Notes: generated by a model from the letters alone, not told the origin. Shown: positions 7,950 through 17,464, counted from the stretch's first letter. The stretch: 28,071 bases of DNA from CAVSIP01 sp963728075 (GCA_963728075.1 CAVSIP010000006.1:1-28071); one strand, 5' to 3'. Translations and numbers: made by a program.

Positions 7950-8812
7950 CGCAACAGCCGGGACATGCGCCGGTCGGCGAGCGGCTTGCCGCCGGTCTGG
8001 CAGGTCGGGCAGTACTGCAGCGACGAGTCGGCGAACGACACCTCGCGCACCGTGTCCCCGCAGACCGGGCAGGGCCGGCCGGTGCGGCCGTGCACCCGCA
8101 TGCCGAGCTTCTTCTCCGACTTGAGCTCCGCGGCGGCGAGCCCGCGGGCACGCTCGACCGCGTCCCGCAGGGTCGCCACGATCGCCGCGTGCAGCGACTG
8201 CAGCTCGTCGGCGGTCAGCCCGGCTGCCGGCTTGTACGGGGACAGCCGGGCGGCGTGGAGCACCTCGTCGGAATAGGCGTTGCCGATGCCGGCGACGACG
8301 GCCTGGTCCCGCAGCACGCCCTTCAGCTGCGCCCGGCCGGCCGCCTCGAGCAGGACCCGCAGCCGGTCGGCGGTGAACTCCTCCTCCGACAGCGGGTCGA
8401 GCCCGAGCCGCGCCACCCCGGGCACCTCGTCCGGGTCGTGGACGCAGTACACCGCCAGCCGCTTCTGCGTCCCGGCCTCGGTGAGGTCGAAGCCGGAGCC
8501 GTCGTCGAGGTGCACTCGCAGGGCCAACGGCCCCTTGCCCGGCCGCGGCGGCGCCGCGGGGAGCGCGTCCTTCCACTGCAGCCAGCCGGCCCGCGCGAGG
8601 TGGACGACGAGGTGCAGGCCCGAGACGTCGAGGTCGACGAACTTGCCGTGGCGCCCCGCACCGGTCACCGCGAGCCCGTGCAGTGCGGACAGCGGCGGGT
8701 CGTACGTCTTGAGCACGCTCACCGCGACCGGATCCACGCGCGCGACGGTCCGGCCCACGGCCCGCTCGCGCAGGAACGCGGCCAGCGCCTCCACCTCCGG
8801 CAGCTCCGGCAT
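7946..8812 (-). CDS. Fpg/Nei family DNA glycosylase
   Basis: 288 residues. It begins MPELPEVEAL, where Pro2 is the Schiff-base nucleophile and Glu3 the catalytic acid of Fpg/Nei enzymes, which excise oxidised bases and cut the abasic site. Lys57 lies in the GRHGKF loop, the helix-two-turn-helix region reads GIGNAYSDEVLHAARLSP, and the C-terminal zinc finger uses Cys248, Cys251, Cys268 and Cys271. The position of the Escherichia coli zinc-finger Arg258 appears to be Ser263 (SSLQYC), so this is not a classical MutM and is better placed with the actinobacterial Fpg/Nei-like group. The ATG at 8812 has GAGGA seven bases upstream. Confidence 0.88.
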   Translation of the reverse strand: MPELPEVEALAAFLRERAVGRTVARVDPVAVSVLKTYDPPLSALHGLAVTGAGRHGKFVDLDVSGLHLVVHLARAGWLQWKDALPAAPPRPGKGPLALRVHLDDGSGFDLTEAGTQKRLAVYCVHDPDEVPGVARLGLDPLSEEEFTADRLRVLLEAAGRAQLKGVLRDQAVVAGIGNAYSDEVLHAARLSPYKPAAGLTADELQSLHAAIVATLRDAVERARGLAAAELKSEKKLGMRVHGRTGRPCPVCGDTVREVSFADSSLQYCPTCQTGGKPLADRRMSRLLR

Positions 8813-8891
8813 GCCGCCATCCTCGCCGATGCCGGCCCCTTCCCGCCGCCGGTCGTCCCAACGCCCGCCGCCGGCCCCCGCCCCCTCCCCC

Positions 8892-8952
8892 GGGCGTTGG
8901 CGCCAACGCTGGGCAACACGCCGTACGAACTCCAGAACACGCGCCAACGCCC
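8892..8952. repeat. Inverted repeat with nested 16-bp palindrome
   Basis: Bases 8894-8909 form a perfect 16-bp palindrome, GCGTTGGCGCCAACGC. In addition, GGGCGTTGGCGC at 8892-8903 is exactly complementary to GCGCCAACGCCC at 8941-8952, so a 12-bp stem with a 37-base loop is possible. The element lies in the 164-bp gap between the CoA-transferase stop and the glycosylase start, both on the minus strand. It could be an operator for the glycosylase gene or part of a termination structure for the CoA-transferase gene. No run of T follows, so a classical intrinsic terminator is not supported. Confidence 0.55.
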
Positions 8953-8976
8953 CCGGCGCAGGGCCTGCCGGCGGCG

Positions 8977-10200
8977 TCAGGCGATGGCGCCCGTACGCCG
9001 CAGCGCGGCGACCCGGCCCGGGTCCAGTCCCGCCTCGCGCAGCACCTCGTCGGTGTGCTCGCCGAGCAGCGGCGCGCGATGGAAGGCGGGCTCCGGGGCG
9101 CCGGCGAACTTCACCGGCTGGCCGGCGACCCCGACCGGGCGATGGGCCCCGGGCTGCTCCAGCTCGACGACCATGCGCCGGGCCGCGACGTGGGGGTCGG
9201 CGACGATGTCGGACGCCCGGTTCACCGGCCCGCACGGCACCTCGCCACCGAGCTCCTCGACCACCCGGGCCGCGGTACGCACGGACGTCCAGGCCGTCAC
9301 CAGCCCGATGACCTCCTCGGCGCGGGCGTGGCGGGCGTCCACGGTGGCGAACCGCGGGTCGGTGCCGAGCTCGCCGCGGCCCATGGCCGTGGCCAGCTTG
9401 CGCCAGTGGCTGTCGGTGGGCGCCGCGACCGTCACCCAGCCGTCGGACGTCTCGAAGACGCCGTACGGCGCCAGCAGCGGGTGGGTGTTGCCCTGCGGCG
9501 CGGGGTCGACCCCGGTGTACGTCTGCAGGTACACGGCCCGCTCGCACAGCGAGACGATCGCGTCGTACATGCCGACGTCGACGAAGCTGCCCACGCCGGT
9601 GTGCTCGGCCTGGCGTACGGCGGCCAGCATGCCGAACGCGACGAGGACGGCCGGCCAGACGTCGCCCAGCGCCGGCCCGGTCTTCACCGGGTGGTCCGGG
9701 TCGCTGCCGGTCGTCCCGACCAGACCGCCGAGGCCCTGCGCGGTGATGTCGAAGGCCGGCCAGCCGACGTACGGGCTCTCGCCGGTACGGGGGTCGCCGA
9801 AGCCGCGCACTGCGGCGTAGACCAGGCGCGGGTAGCGCTCGTGCAGGTGCTCCCAGGACAGGCCCAGCCGGTCCATCACGCCCACCCGGAAGTTCTCGAC
9901 CAGCACGTCCGCGCGCACCAGCAGCGCGTGCAGCACCTCGACCCCCTCGGGGGACTTCAGGTCGACGACGATGCCGCGCTTGTTCCGGTTGACGCTCTGG
10001 AAGTACCCGCCGTACGCCCGCAGGTCGTCCTCGGGCAGGTACGGGCCCCAGCCGCGGGTGGGGTCGCCTGCCGGTGCCTCCACCTTGACGACGTCGGCGC
10101 CGAGGTCGGCGAGCAGCATCGTGCAGTACGGACCGGAGAGCACCTGGGTCAGGTCCACCACGGTGAGGCCGGCGAGCGGCGGCTGACCCGGCTGCGGCAC
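8977..10200 (-). CDS. CaiB/BaiF family (class III) CoA-transferase
   Basis: 407 residues, full length for the family. It starts PLAGLTVVDLTQVLSGPYCTMLLADLGADVVKVE, the classic N-terminus. NRNKRGIVVDLKSPEG and VLVENFRVGVMDRLGLS follow, and Asp180 in TGPALGDVWPA is at the place of the catalytic aspartate. These enzymes move CoA between carboxylic acids in the cytosol. The acids used here are unknown and no clear pathway partner is next to it. The GTG start at 10200 is preceded by AGGA at suitable distance. The gene is transcribed away from the DUF1876 gene, sharing a 112-bp promoter region. Confidence 0.88.
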   Translation of the reverse strand: MPQPGQPPLAGLTVVDLTQVLSGPYCTMLLADLGADVVKVEAPAGDPTRGWGPYLPEDDLRAYGGYFQSVNRNKRGIVVDLKSPEGVEVLHALLVRADVLVENFRVGVMDRLGLSWEHLHERYPRLVYAAVRGFGDPRTGESPYVGWPAFDITAQGLGGLVGTTGSDPDHPVKTGPALGDVWPAVLVAFGMLAAVRQAEHTGVGSFVDVGMYDAIVSLCERAVYLQTYTGVDPAPQGNTHPLLAPYGVFETSDGWVTVAAPTDSHWRKLATAMGRGELGTDPRFATVDARHARAEEVIGLVTAWTSVRTAARVVEELGGEVPCGPVNRASDIVADPHVAARRMVVELEQPGAHRPVGVAGQPVKFAGAPEPAFHRAPLLGEHTDEVLREAGLDPGRVAALRRTGAIA

Positions 10201-10240
10201 CGCACCGTCCTACCACCCGCAGCAAGCACCCGGCGGCACC

Positions 10241-10255
10241 GGGACCTTCTTCTCT
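10241..10255 (+). promoter_or_regulatory. GGGACCTT box, possible DosR/DevR-like half site
   Basis: GGGACCTT at 10241-10248 lies 65 bases before the DUF1876 start codon. The same eight bases lie 63 bases before the small gene at 17525, and again on the other strand before fbp. The left half resembles the GGGAC half of the actinobacterial DosR box. The right half (CTTCTC) does not fit well here, so only weak support exists at this copy. Confidence 0.3.
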
Positions 10256-10312
10256 TCGCCCCCCGCCCGTCCGGGATGACGATGCGGTTGAGGCCTAGCA
10301 AGGAGGTCCACC

Positions 10313-10582
10313 ATGCACGCGAAGACCTGGGACGTGCACATCCACATCAGCGAGGAAGGCGATCTCACGCGCGCACGCGCGGTCCTCCTCAGCGACGCGC
10401 GCCCGCCGCTGGAGACGTCCGGCACCGCCCGGCGCAACCCGGTCGACCGGTCGGTCCCCGAGATCGGTGACGAGCTCGCGACGGCGCGGGCGCTGTCCGG
10501 CCTGGCACACGCGCTGCTGGACGTGACCGCGCACGACATCGAGTCCGCCCAGAACGAGCGCGGCATCCACCTGCCGGTCTGA
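10313..10582 (+). CDS. DUF1876 (Rv2632c-like) small protein
   Basis: 89 residues. It matches the DUF1876 family, with KTWDVHIHISEEGDLTRARAVL at the start, the well-conserved GTARRNPVDRSVPEIGDELATARAL in the middle, and a C-terminal helix. The family, which includes Mycobacterium tuberculosis Rv2632c, has a small alpha-beta fold of unknown function. A very strong ribosome site, AAGGAGG at 10300-10306, precedes the ATG. The gene is divergent from the CoA-transferase gene. The next small gene follows after 32 bp, so they may be cotranscribed. Confidence 0.88.
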   Translation: MHAKTWDVHIHISEEGDLTRARAVLLSDARPPLETSGTARRNPVDRSVPEIGDELATARALSGLAHALLDVTAHDIESAQNERGIHLPV

Positions 10583-10614
10583 CCGCACCGACACCCACGT
10601 ACGGAGGGAACACC

Positions 10615-10965
10615 ATGAGCAACGCCCGCAAGGCCTGGGAAGACGTCGGCGAGGGCTTCGACCGGCTCGGTGCCGAGCTGCGCCACACGCTCGAGGAGGT
10701 CGAGAAGACCGTTCGTGACCCGGCCACCCGCGCCGAGGTCGCCAAGGTCTTCGTCTCCGTCCGGGAAGCGATGACAGCCAGCCTCACCGAGGCCGAGCAG
10801 CAGCTGCGCCACTACCTCAAGACCACTGCCGCCAAGACCCCGCTGGCCGGGAAGGTCCCCGCGCCGCGCAAGGCCGCCGCCAAACCGGCCCCGCAGCGCG
10901 CCACCCGTCCGGCACGCAGGAGCGCGGTCAAGAAGCCCGCCGCGAAGGCGCCCAAGGCGTCCTGA
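10615..10965 (+). CDS. Small protein with helical N-terminus and histone-H1-like Lys/Ala/Pro tail
   Basis: 116 residues, and I do not recognise a named family. Residues 1-75 are charged and helical in pattern (WEDVGEGFDRLGAELRHTLEEVEKTV). From about residue 78 the tail is rich in Ala, Lys, Pro and Arg with repeated KPA, KKPA and APR units, like the basic tails of bacterial histone-H1-like proteins. Binding to nucleic acid or to the cell envelope through the basic tail is possible, which is inference. GGAGGGAA stands before the ATG. The acyl-CoA-synthetase-like gene starts 10 bp after the stop. Confidence 0.75.
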   Translation: MSNARKAWEDVGEGFDRLGAELRHTLEEVEKTVRDPATRAEVAKVFVSVREAMTASLTEAEQQLRHYLKTTAAKTPLAGKVPAPRKAAAKPAPQRATRPARRSAVKKPAAKAPKAS

Positions 10966-10975
10966 CCCCGGTGCC

Positions 10976-12765
<1,790 letters not shown>

Positions 12766-12769
<4 letters not shown>

Positions 12770-13770
12770 CCACACTGACCAGCGGACCGGCGGCCGACGC
12801 CGCGTCGGCCGAGCACGCCCGCACGCTGCTCGAGCAGATGCTGCTCGTCCGCCGGTTCGAGGAGAAGTGCGCCGAGCTCTACAGCGCGTCGAAGATCCGC
12901 GGCTTCCTGCACCTGTACATCGGCGAGGAGGCGGTCGCCGTCGGTGTCCTGCAGGCGCTCACGCCGGACGACGCCGTGGTTGCGACGTACCGCGAGCACG
13001 GGCACGCACTCATCCGCGGCGTCCCCGCCGAGGCGGTGATGGCGGAGATGTACGGCCGGGTCGAGGGCTGCAGCCGCGGGCGCGGCGGGTCGATGCACCT
13101 GTTCAGCGCCGAGCACCGGTTCTACGGCGGCAACGCGATCGTCGGTGGCGGGCTGCCGGTCGCCGTCGGGCTGGCCCTCGCGGACCGCCTCCGCGGCGAG
13201 CACCGGGTGACGGCCTGCTTCTTCGGCGAGGGTGCGGTGGCGGAGGGGGAGTTCCACGAGAGCGTCAACCTCGCCGTGCTGTGGCAGCTGCCGGTGCTGT
13301 TCGTGTGCGAGAACAACCGGTACGCCATGGGGACCGCGCTGGACCGCTCGGAGTCGCAGACCAACCTGGCGGTCAAGGCGGCCGCGTACGAGCTGCCCGC
13401 CTGGACCGTGGACGGCATGGACGTCACCGCCGTCGAGGAGGCGGCTCGCCGGGCCGCCGACAGCGTCCGCTCGGGCGGGGGCCCGCACTTCCTCGAGCTG
13501 CAGACCTACCGCTTCCGCGCGCACTCGATGTACGACCCGGAGCGCTACCGCGACAAGGCCGAGGTCACCACGTGGCGCGAGCGGGACCCCATCGCCACGT
13601 TCACCGCCCGGCTGCGCGACGAGGACGCGCTCGACGACGCCGCGCTGCAGCAGATGGAGGACGCGGTCGCGCAGCAGGTCGCCGCCGCGGTCGCGTACGC
13701 CGAGGCGGCCCACGACGAGCCGGTGGAGGAGCTCACCCGGTTCGTCTACAGCGAGCGGGAGGCACCATGA
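12766..13770 (+). CDS. 2-oxoacid dehydrogenase E1 alpha subunit (PDH-like, TPP-dependent)
   Basis: 334 residues. With E1beta it should form the thiamine-diphosphate enzyme that decarboxylates a 2-oxoacid and passes the acyl unit to the lipoyl arm of E2. It has the PDH E1alpha features GFLHLYIGEEAVAVG, YREHGHAL, GRGGSMHLFS and the TPP motif from residue 154 to NN at 183-184. The first part of that motif is GEG, not the common GDG, so Glu155 replaces the usual Mg-ligand Asp. The phosphorylation-loop region YRFRAHSMYDPERYR is present. The GTG start is in a GTGA overlap with the ligase gene. The substrate may be pyruvate, but related acids are not excluded. Confidence 0.87.
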
Positions 13771-14765
13771 CCGCCGTCGCGGCCGAGACCGTCACGACGA
13801 CCTACCGGGAGGCCATGCGGGAGGCGATCCGCGACGCGATGCGCCGTGACGACCGCGTGTTCCTCATGGGCGAGGACGTCGGCCGGTACGGCGGCTGCTA
13901 CGCGGTCAGCCTCGGCCTGCTCGAGGAGTTCGGCCCGGAACGGATCCGCGACACCCCGCTGTCGGAGTCCGCGTTCGTCGGCGCGGGCATCGGGGCGGCG
14001 CTCGGCGGGATGCGCCCGATCGTCGAGATCATGACGGTCAACTTCAGCCTGCTCGCCCTGGACCAGATCCTCAACAACGCCGCGACCCTGCTGCACATGT
14101 CCGGCGGGCAGCTCAACGTCCCGGTGGTGATCCGGATGACCACCGGTGCGGGACGCCAGCTGGCCGCCCAGCACTCGCACAGCCTCGAGGGCTGGTATGC
14201 GCACATCCCCGGCATCCGGGTGGTGACCCCGTCGACGCTCGAGGACGCCCGCGGCATGCTCTGGACCGCCCTCGAGGACCCCGACCCCGTCCTGGTCTTC
14301 GAGCACGGCTCGCTCTACAACGTCTCCGGCGAGCTGCCCGCCGACGCGGGCCCGGTGGACCTCGACCGGGCCGCGGTCCGCCGGGCGGGTGCTGACGTCA
14401 CGCTGATCACGTACGGCGGCTCGCTGCCGCTCACCCTGGAGGCCGCGGACCAGCTGGCCGCGGACGGGATCGACGCCGAGGTCGTCGACCTGCGCACGCT
14501 GCGCCCGCTGGACGACGCGACGATCCTGGACTCGGTCGCCCGGACCCACCGCGCCGTCGTGGTCGACGAGGGCTGGCGCAGCGGCAGCATCTCGGCCGAG
14601 GTGAGCGCCCGCATCACCGAGCAGGTGTTCTACGACCTCGACTCCCCGGTGGGCCGGGTGTGCAGCGCGGAGGTGCCGATCCCGTACGCGCGGCACCTCG
14701 AGCTCGCGGCCCTGCCGAGCGCCGAGCGGGTGGTCGCCGCAGCACGCGAGGCGGTGCAGGCGTGA
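13767..14765 (+). CDS. 2-oxoacid dehydrogenase E1 beta subunit (PDH-like)
   Basis: 332 residues, normal for E1beta. Typical segments are YREAMREAIRDAMRRDDRV, FLMGEDVGRYGGCYAVS, RIRDTPLSESAFVGAGIGAA, and the C-terminal transketolase domain with EVVDLRTLRPLDDATIL. GAGRQLAAQHSHSLEGWYAHIPGI is the stretch before the pyrimidine-binding interface. It pairs with the alpha chain encoded just upstream. The ATG overlaps the E1alpha stop (ATGA), which fits equal expression of both chains. It is cytosolic. Confidence 0.88.
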   Translation: MTAVAAETVTTTYREAMREAIRDAMRRDDRVFLMGEDVGRYGGCYAVSLGLLEEFGPERIRDTPLSESAFVGAGIGAALGGMRPIVEIMTVNFSLLALDQILNNAATLLHMSGGQLNVPVVIRMTTGAGRQLAAQHSHSLEGWYAHIPGIRVVTPSTLEDARGMLWTALEDPDPVLVFEHGSLYNVSGELPADAGPVDLDRAAVRRAGADVTLITYGGSLPLTLEAADQLAADGIDAEVVDLRTLRPLDDATILDSVARTHRAVVVDEGWRSGSISAEVSARITEQVFYDLDSPVGRVCSAEVPIPYARHLELAALPSAERVVAAAREAVQA

Positions 14766-16006
14766 GCGAGTTCTGCATGCCGTCGCTCGGCGCGGACATG
14801 GACGAGGGAACGCTGCTGGAGTGGCTGGTGCACCCGGGGGACGAGGTGCACCGCGGCGACATCCTCGCGGTCGTCGACACGGCCAAGTCCGCGGTCGAGG
14901 TCGAGGTGTTCAGCGACGGGGTCGTGGACCGGCTGCTCGTGGAGCCCGGGACCACCGTGCCCGTCGGCACGCCCCTCGCCCTGATGCGGGACGGCACGGG
15001 CGCAGCAGCCGGCCCGCCCACGCCGGACGGCCACGCCGTCACCTCGCCCCTGGTCCGCCGGCTGGCCACCGAGCACGGGGTGCCGCTGGAGCGCGTCCAC
15101 GGCACCGGCACGGGCGGGCACGTCACCCGTCACGACGTCGAGCTGGCCGGCCGGCCCGGGACGCGCGTGCGCTCGTCGCCGCTGGCCCGGCGCCGCGCTG
15201 CCGAGGCGGGCATCGACCTCACCGGCGTGCCCGGCAGCGGTCCCGGCGGAGCGGTGGTCGCCCGGGACGTCTCCAGCGGGCCGCCGCCCGCCGTCGCTCC
15301 CCGGGTCCCGGAGCCGGCAGCCGCGGCCGTTTCCACGGACCGGATGCAGGCCATGCGGCAGGTGATCGCGACGCGGATGGCCCGGTCCAAGCGGGAGATC
15401 CCGCACTACTACCTGTCCGCGACGGTCGAGCTCGGTGCGGCGATGGCCTGGCTGCGGGAGCAGAACGAGACCCGAGGCGTGCGGGACCGGCTGGTGCCGA
15501 CCGTGCTGCTGCTCAAGGCCGCTGCACTCGCCGCGCGGCAGGTGCCGCAGGTGAACGGCCACTGGGTCGACGACGCCTTCCGACCGGCGGACCGCGTCGA
15601 CCTGGGAGTGGCCGTGTCCCTCCGGGGCGGCGGCCTCGTGGCGCCGCCGGTACCGGCCACCGACACCCTCAGCCTGGACGAGCTCAACGCGCGGGTACGC
15701 GACCTCGTGACGCGCGTACGCGCCGGCGCGCTGCGGTCCTCCGAGCTCGCCGACCCGACGCTCACCGCCACCGCCATGGGCGAGCAGGGCGCCGAGGCGG
15801 TGTTCGGCGTCATCTACCCCCCGCAGGTCGCCCTGGTGGGCTTCGGCCGCGTGGGCGAGCGCCCGTGGGCCGAGCACGGGCTGCTCGGCGTACGGCCGCT
15901 GGTCACCGTCACGTTCTCCGGCGACCACCGCGCACACGACGGCCACGTGGGCGGGCGCTACCTCGCCGCGCTGGAGACCCTGCTGCACACCCCGGAGGAA
16001 CTGTGA
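14762..16006 (+). CDS. 2-oxoacid dehydrogenase E2, lipoyl acyltransferase
   Basis: 414 residues with full E2 architecture. One lipoyl domain lies at residues 1-78, with Lys42 in VDTAKSAVEVE as the lipoylation site. Two E3/E1-binding (PSBD) motifs lie at about 92-126 and 137-170. After a Pro-rich linker the catalytic 2-oxoacid acyltransferase domain ends with DHRAHDG, where His389 and Asp393 are the catalytic pair. It takes the acyl group from E1 and passes it to CoA, or in this setting possibly to the ACP encoded next. The GTG overlaps the E1beta stop (GTGA). No dihydrolipoamide dehydrogenase (E3) gene is in the window. Confidence 0.88.
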   Translation: MSEFCMPSLGADMDEGTLLEWLVHPGDEVHRGDILAVVDTAKSAVEVEVFSDGVVDRLLVEPGTTVPVGTPLALMRDGTGAAAGPPTPDGHAVTSPLVRRLATEHGVPLERVHGTGTGGHVTRHDVELAGRPGTRVRSSPLARRRAAEAGIDLTGVPGSGPGGAVVARDVSSGPPPAVAPRVPEPAAAAVSTDRMQAMRQVIATRMARSKREIPHYYLSATVELGAAMAWLREQNETRGVRDRLVPTVLLLKAAALAARQVPQVNGHWVDDAFRPADRVDLGVAVSLRGGGLVAPPVPATDTLSLDELNARVRDLVTRVRAGALRSSELADPTLTATAMGEQGAEAVFGVIYPPQVALVGFGRVGERPWAEHGLLGVRPLVTVTFSGDHRAHDGHVGGRYLAALETLLHTPEEL

Positions 16007-16260
16007 ACCCCGACCAGGCACGAGACGCCCTGCGCACGGCGCTGTCCCGGGTGGCCCCGGAGGCCGACCTCGACGAGGTCGCGGACGGCGAGCGGATGCG
16101 CGACTCGCTGGACCTCGACTCGATGGACTTCCTCGCCCTGCTCGAGCAGATCGCCACGCTGACCGGCATCGACGTACCGGAACGCGACTACGACCAGGTG
16201 CAGAGCGTGGCGGGCTTCGTCACGTACCTCACACGGGCGACTGCTCCGGCAACCGGATAA
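16003..16260 (+). CDS. Acyl carrier protein (phosphopantetheine-binding)
   Basis: 85 residues. The four-helix ACP pattern is clear, with Ser40 in DLDSMDFLALLE as the expected 4'-phosphopantetheine attachment site, preceded by an acidic first loop and followed by TGIDVPERDYDQVQSVAGFVTYL. GGAGGA lies before the GTG start, which overlaps the E2 stop by 4 bp, so coupled translation with E2 is likely. An ACP fixed behind an E2 is unusual and suggests that the acyl group is moved from lipoamide to ACP, or that the ACP supplies octanoyl groups for lipoylation. The last 32 bp overlap the convergent fbp gene. Confidence 0.85.
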   Translation: MNPDQARDALRTALSRVAPEADLDEVADGERMRDSLDLDSMDFLALLEQIATLTGIDVPERDYDQVQSVAGFVTYLTRATAPATG

Positions 16261-17359
16261 CGGGCGTCCCGGTCATCGGCTGCCAGCGGCCGGCCATCCG
16301 CTCCTCCAGGTCGGCCATGGTCGTGTACTCGAGGTCCTCCAGCGGCAGCCGGTGCGGCTCGAACGGGCCGTGCCGGCGCAGGTAGTCCATGATCTCGTTC
16401 GCCGTCTGGCGAGCCCGGTCGAACGCCGGGTCCGCGAACATGTCCCGCGGCCCGATCAGCCGTGCGTCGGCGAGCTGGTAGCCCAGGGCCACGACCCGCG
16501 GTGGGCCGTCGAACCGGGACGGGGTCGCCTGGTCCATAGCCACCGGCATGAGCGGCGCGTGGTGCGAGCCGCGCATGCAGCCGGCGACGGTGTGCGCCAT
16601 CGCGAACGGCTCGAGCGCCTCGCCGACGGCCGGCAGGCCCGACTGCGCCCGCACGATCATCACCGGGTCGTCCTTGCCGACGTACTTGCCGGCGATGAGC
16701 GACAGCCGCTGGGTGCTCGTCGCCGCGGCGACCTCGCCGAGCGTCTTGGACGTCACGGTGTGGATCACGTACCGGGACGGGGCGCCGATGTACATCAGCA
16801 GGTCGTACATCTCTCCCGGCAGGTCGAAGACGAGTCGCTTCTCCTCGTAGAGGTCGTAGACCTCGAAGGAGAACCCGGCGTGCATCTTCGCGTCGATGAC
16901 GAGCCCGGCGGTGTTGAACGGGTCGGCGAACATGCGGAACAGCGGCAGGTTCCACGCGCCCGGCTCGGTCTTGTCCGCGAGGAACACGAGCAGCGGCTCG
17001 CTGGGCCGCTCGTCGAACTCGCACTCGGCGTAGCCGGGACCGAGACCGCGCAGGTTGCCGGAGAAGGCGTCGGCGAGCAGGTCCTGCCCGGCGCCGTACA
17101 TCTTCAGCTCGCGGGCGATCGCGGTGGTCGCCTGGAAGACGTCCCAGGCGAACCGGTGCACCAGCTGGGACTCGGCGCCGTAGTCGTGCGTGAGCAACAG
17201 CGCGATGTCGTCTCCGCAGTGGTGCACCTGACCGTCGCGGAGCAGGTCCCCCCGGGCCCGGTCGACCAGCCGCGCGGCCTCCGCGAGCATGTCCGGGTGG
17301 ACGGTGCTGTGGCCCACCCACCCGCCGGTGTCCGCCTTGATGACGCTGAGGGTGACCAT
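16229..17359 (-). CDS. fbp: Fructose-1,6-bisphosphate aldolase/phosphatase (class V FBPase, archaeal type)
   Basis: 376 residues. The protein matches the bifunctional FBP aldolase/phosphatase known from archaea such as Sulfolobus and from some deep-branching bacteria. The N-terminal metal site is visible (Asp10, His17, Asp50, Asp51), then GQDLLADAFSGNLRGLGPGYAE, LADKTEPGAWNLPLFRMFADPFNT and the catalytic GKYVGKDDPVMIV, with Tyr226, the Schiff-base Lys229, Asp230 and Asp231. Tyr345 in LEYTTM matches the late catalytic Tyr. It joins triose phosphates and removes one phosphate, making gluconeogenesis one-way. GGGAGG precedes the ATG. It is convergent with the ACP gene (32-bp overlap) and divergent from 17525. 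Confidence 0.93.
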   Translation of the reverse strand: MVTLSVIKADTGGWVGHSTVHPDMLAEAARLVDRARGDLLRDGQVHHCGDDIALLLTHDYGAESQLVHRFAWDVFQATTAIARELKMYGAGQDLLADAFSGNLRGLGPGYAECEFDERPSEPLLVFLADKTEPGAWNLPLFRMFADPFNTAGLVIDAKMHAGFSFEVYDLYEEKRLVFDLPGEMYDLLMYIGAPSRYVIHTVTSKTLGEVAAATSTQRLSLIAGKYVGKDDPVMIVRAQSGLPAVGEALEPFAMAHTVAGCMRGSHHAPLMPVAMDQATPSRFDGPPRVVALGYQLADARLIGPRDMFADPAFDRARQTANEIMDYLRRHGPFEPHRLPLEDLEYTTMADLEERMAGRWQPMTGTPVIRLPEQSPV

Positions 17360-17432
17360 GCCAGGCACCTCCCGTGAAGACGATCCGGGAACGTCGCCAC
17401 CGTCACGCCGGCCGCGCGCGGCCGGGAAGAGG

Positions 17433-17464
17433 CCAAGGTCCCCGGCCACGCCGTGGGACCTTGG
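17433..17464. promoter_or_regulatory. Inverted GGGACCTT boxes between fbp and the 17525 gene, DosR-like
   Basis: CCAAGGTCCC at 17433-17442 and GGGACCTTGG at 17455-17464 form a perfect 10-bp inverted repeat with a 12-base spacer. Read outward, each arm continues into a motif like the DosR/DevR box: GGGACCTTGGGCACT toward the small gene and GGGACCTTGGCCTCT toward fbp. The arms lie 63 and 76 bases from the two start codons, a normal place for an activator site. The rest of the 165-bp intergenic region holds no gene that I can support. Confidence 0.5.

Noticed and set aside
10230..10260. CCCGG/CCGGG hairpin followed by a T-containing tract as an intrinsic terminator
   Set aside because: No plus-strand gene ends upstream. 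It lies in a divergent promoter region, and the stem is only 5 bp.
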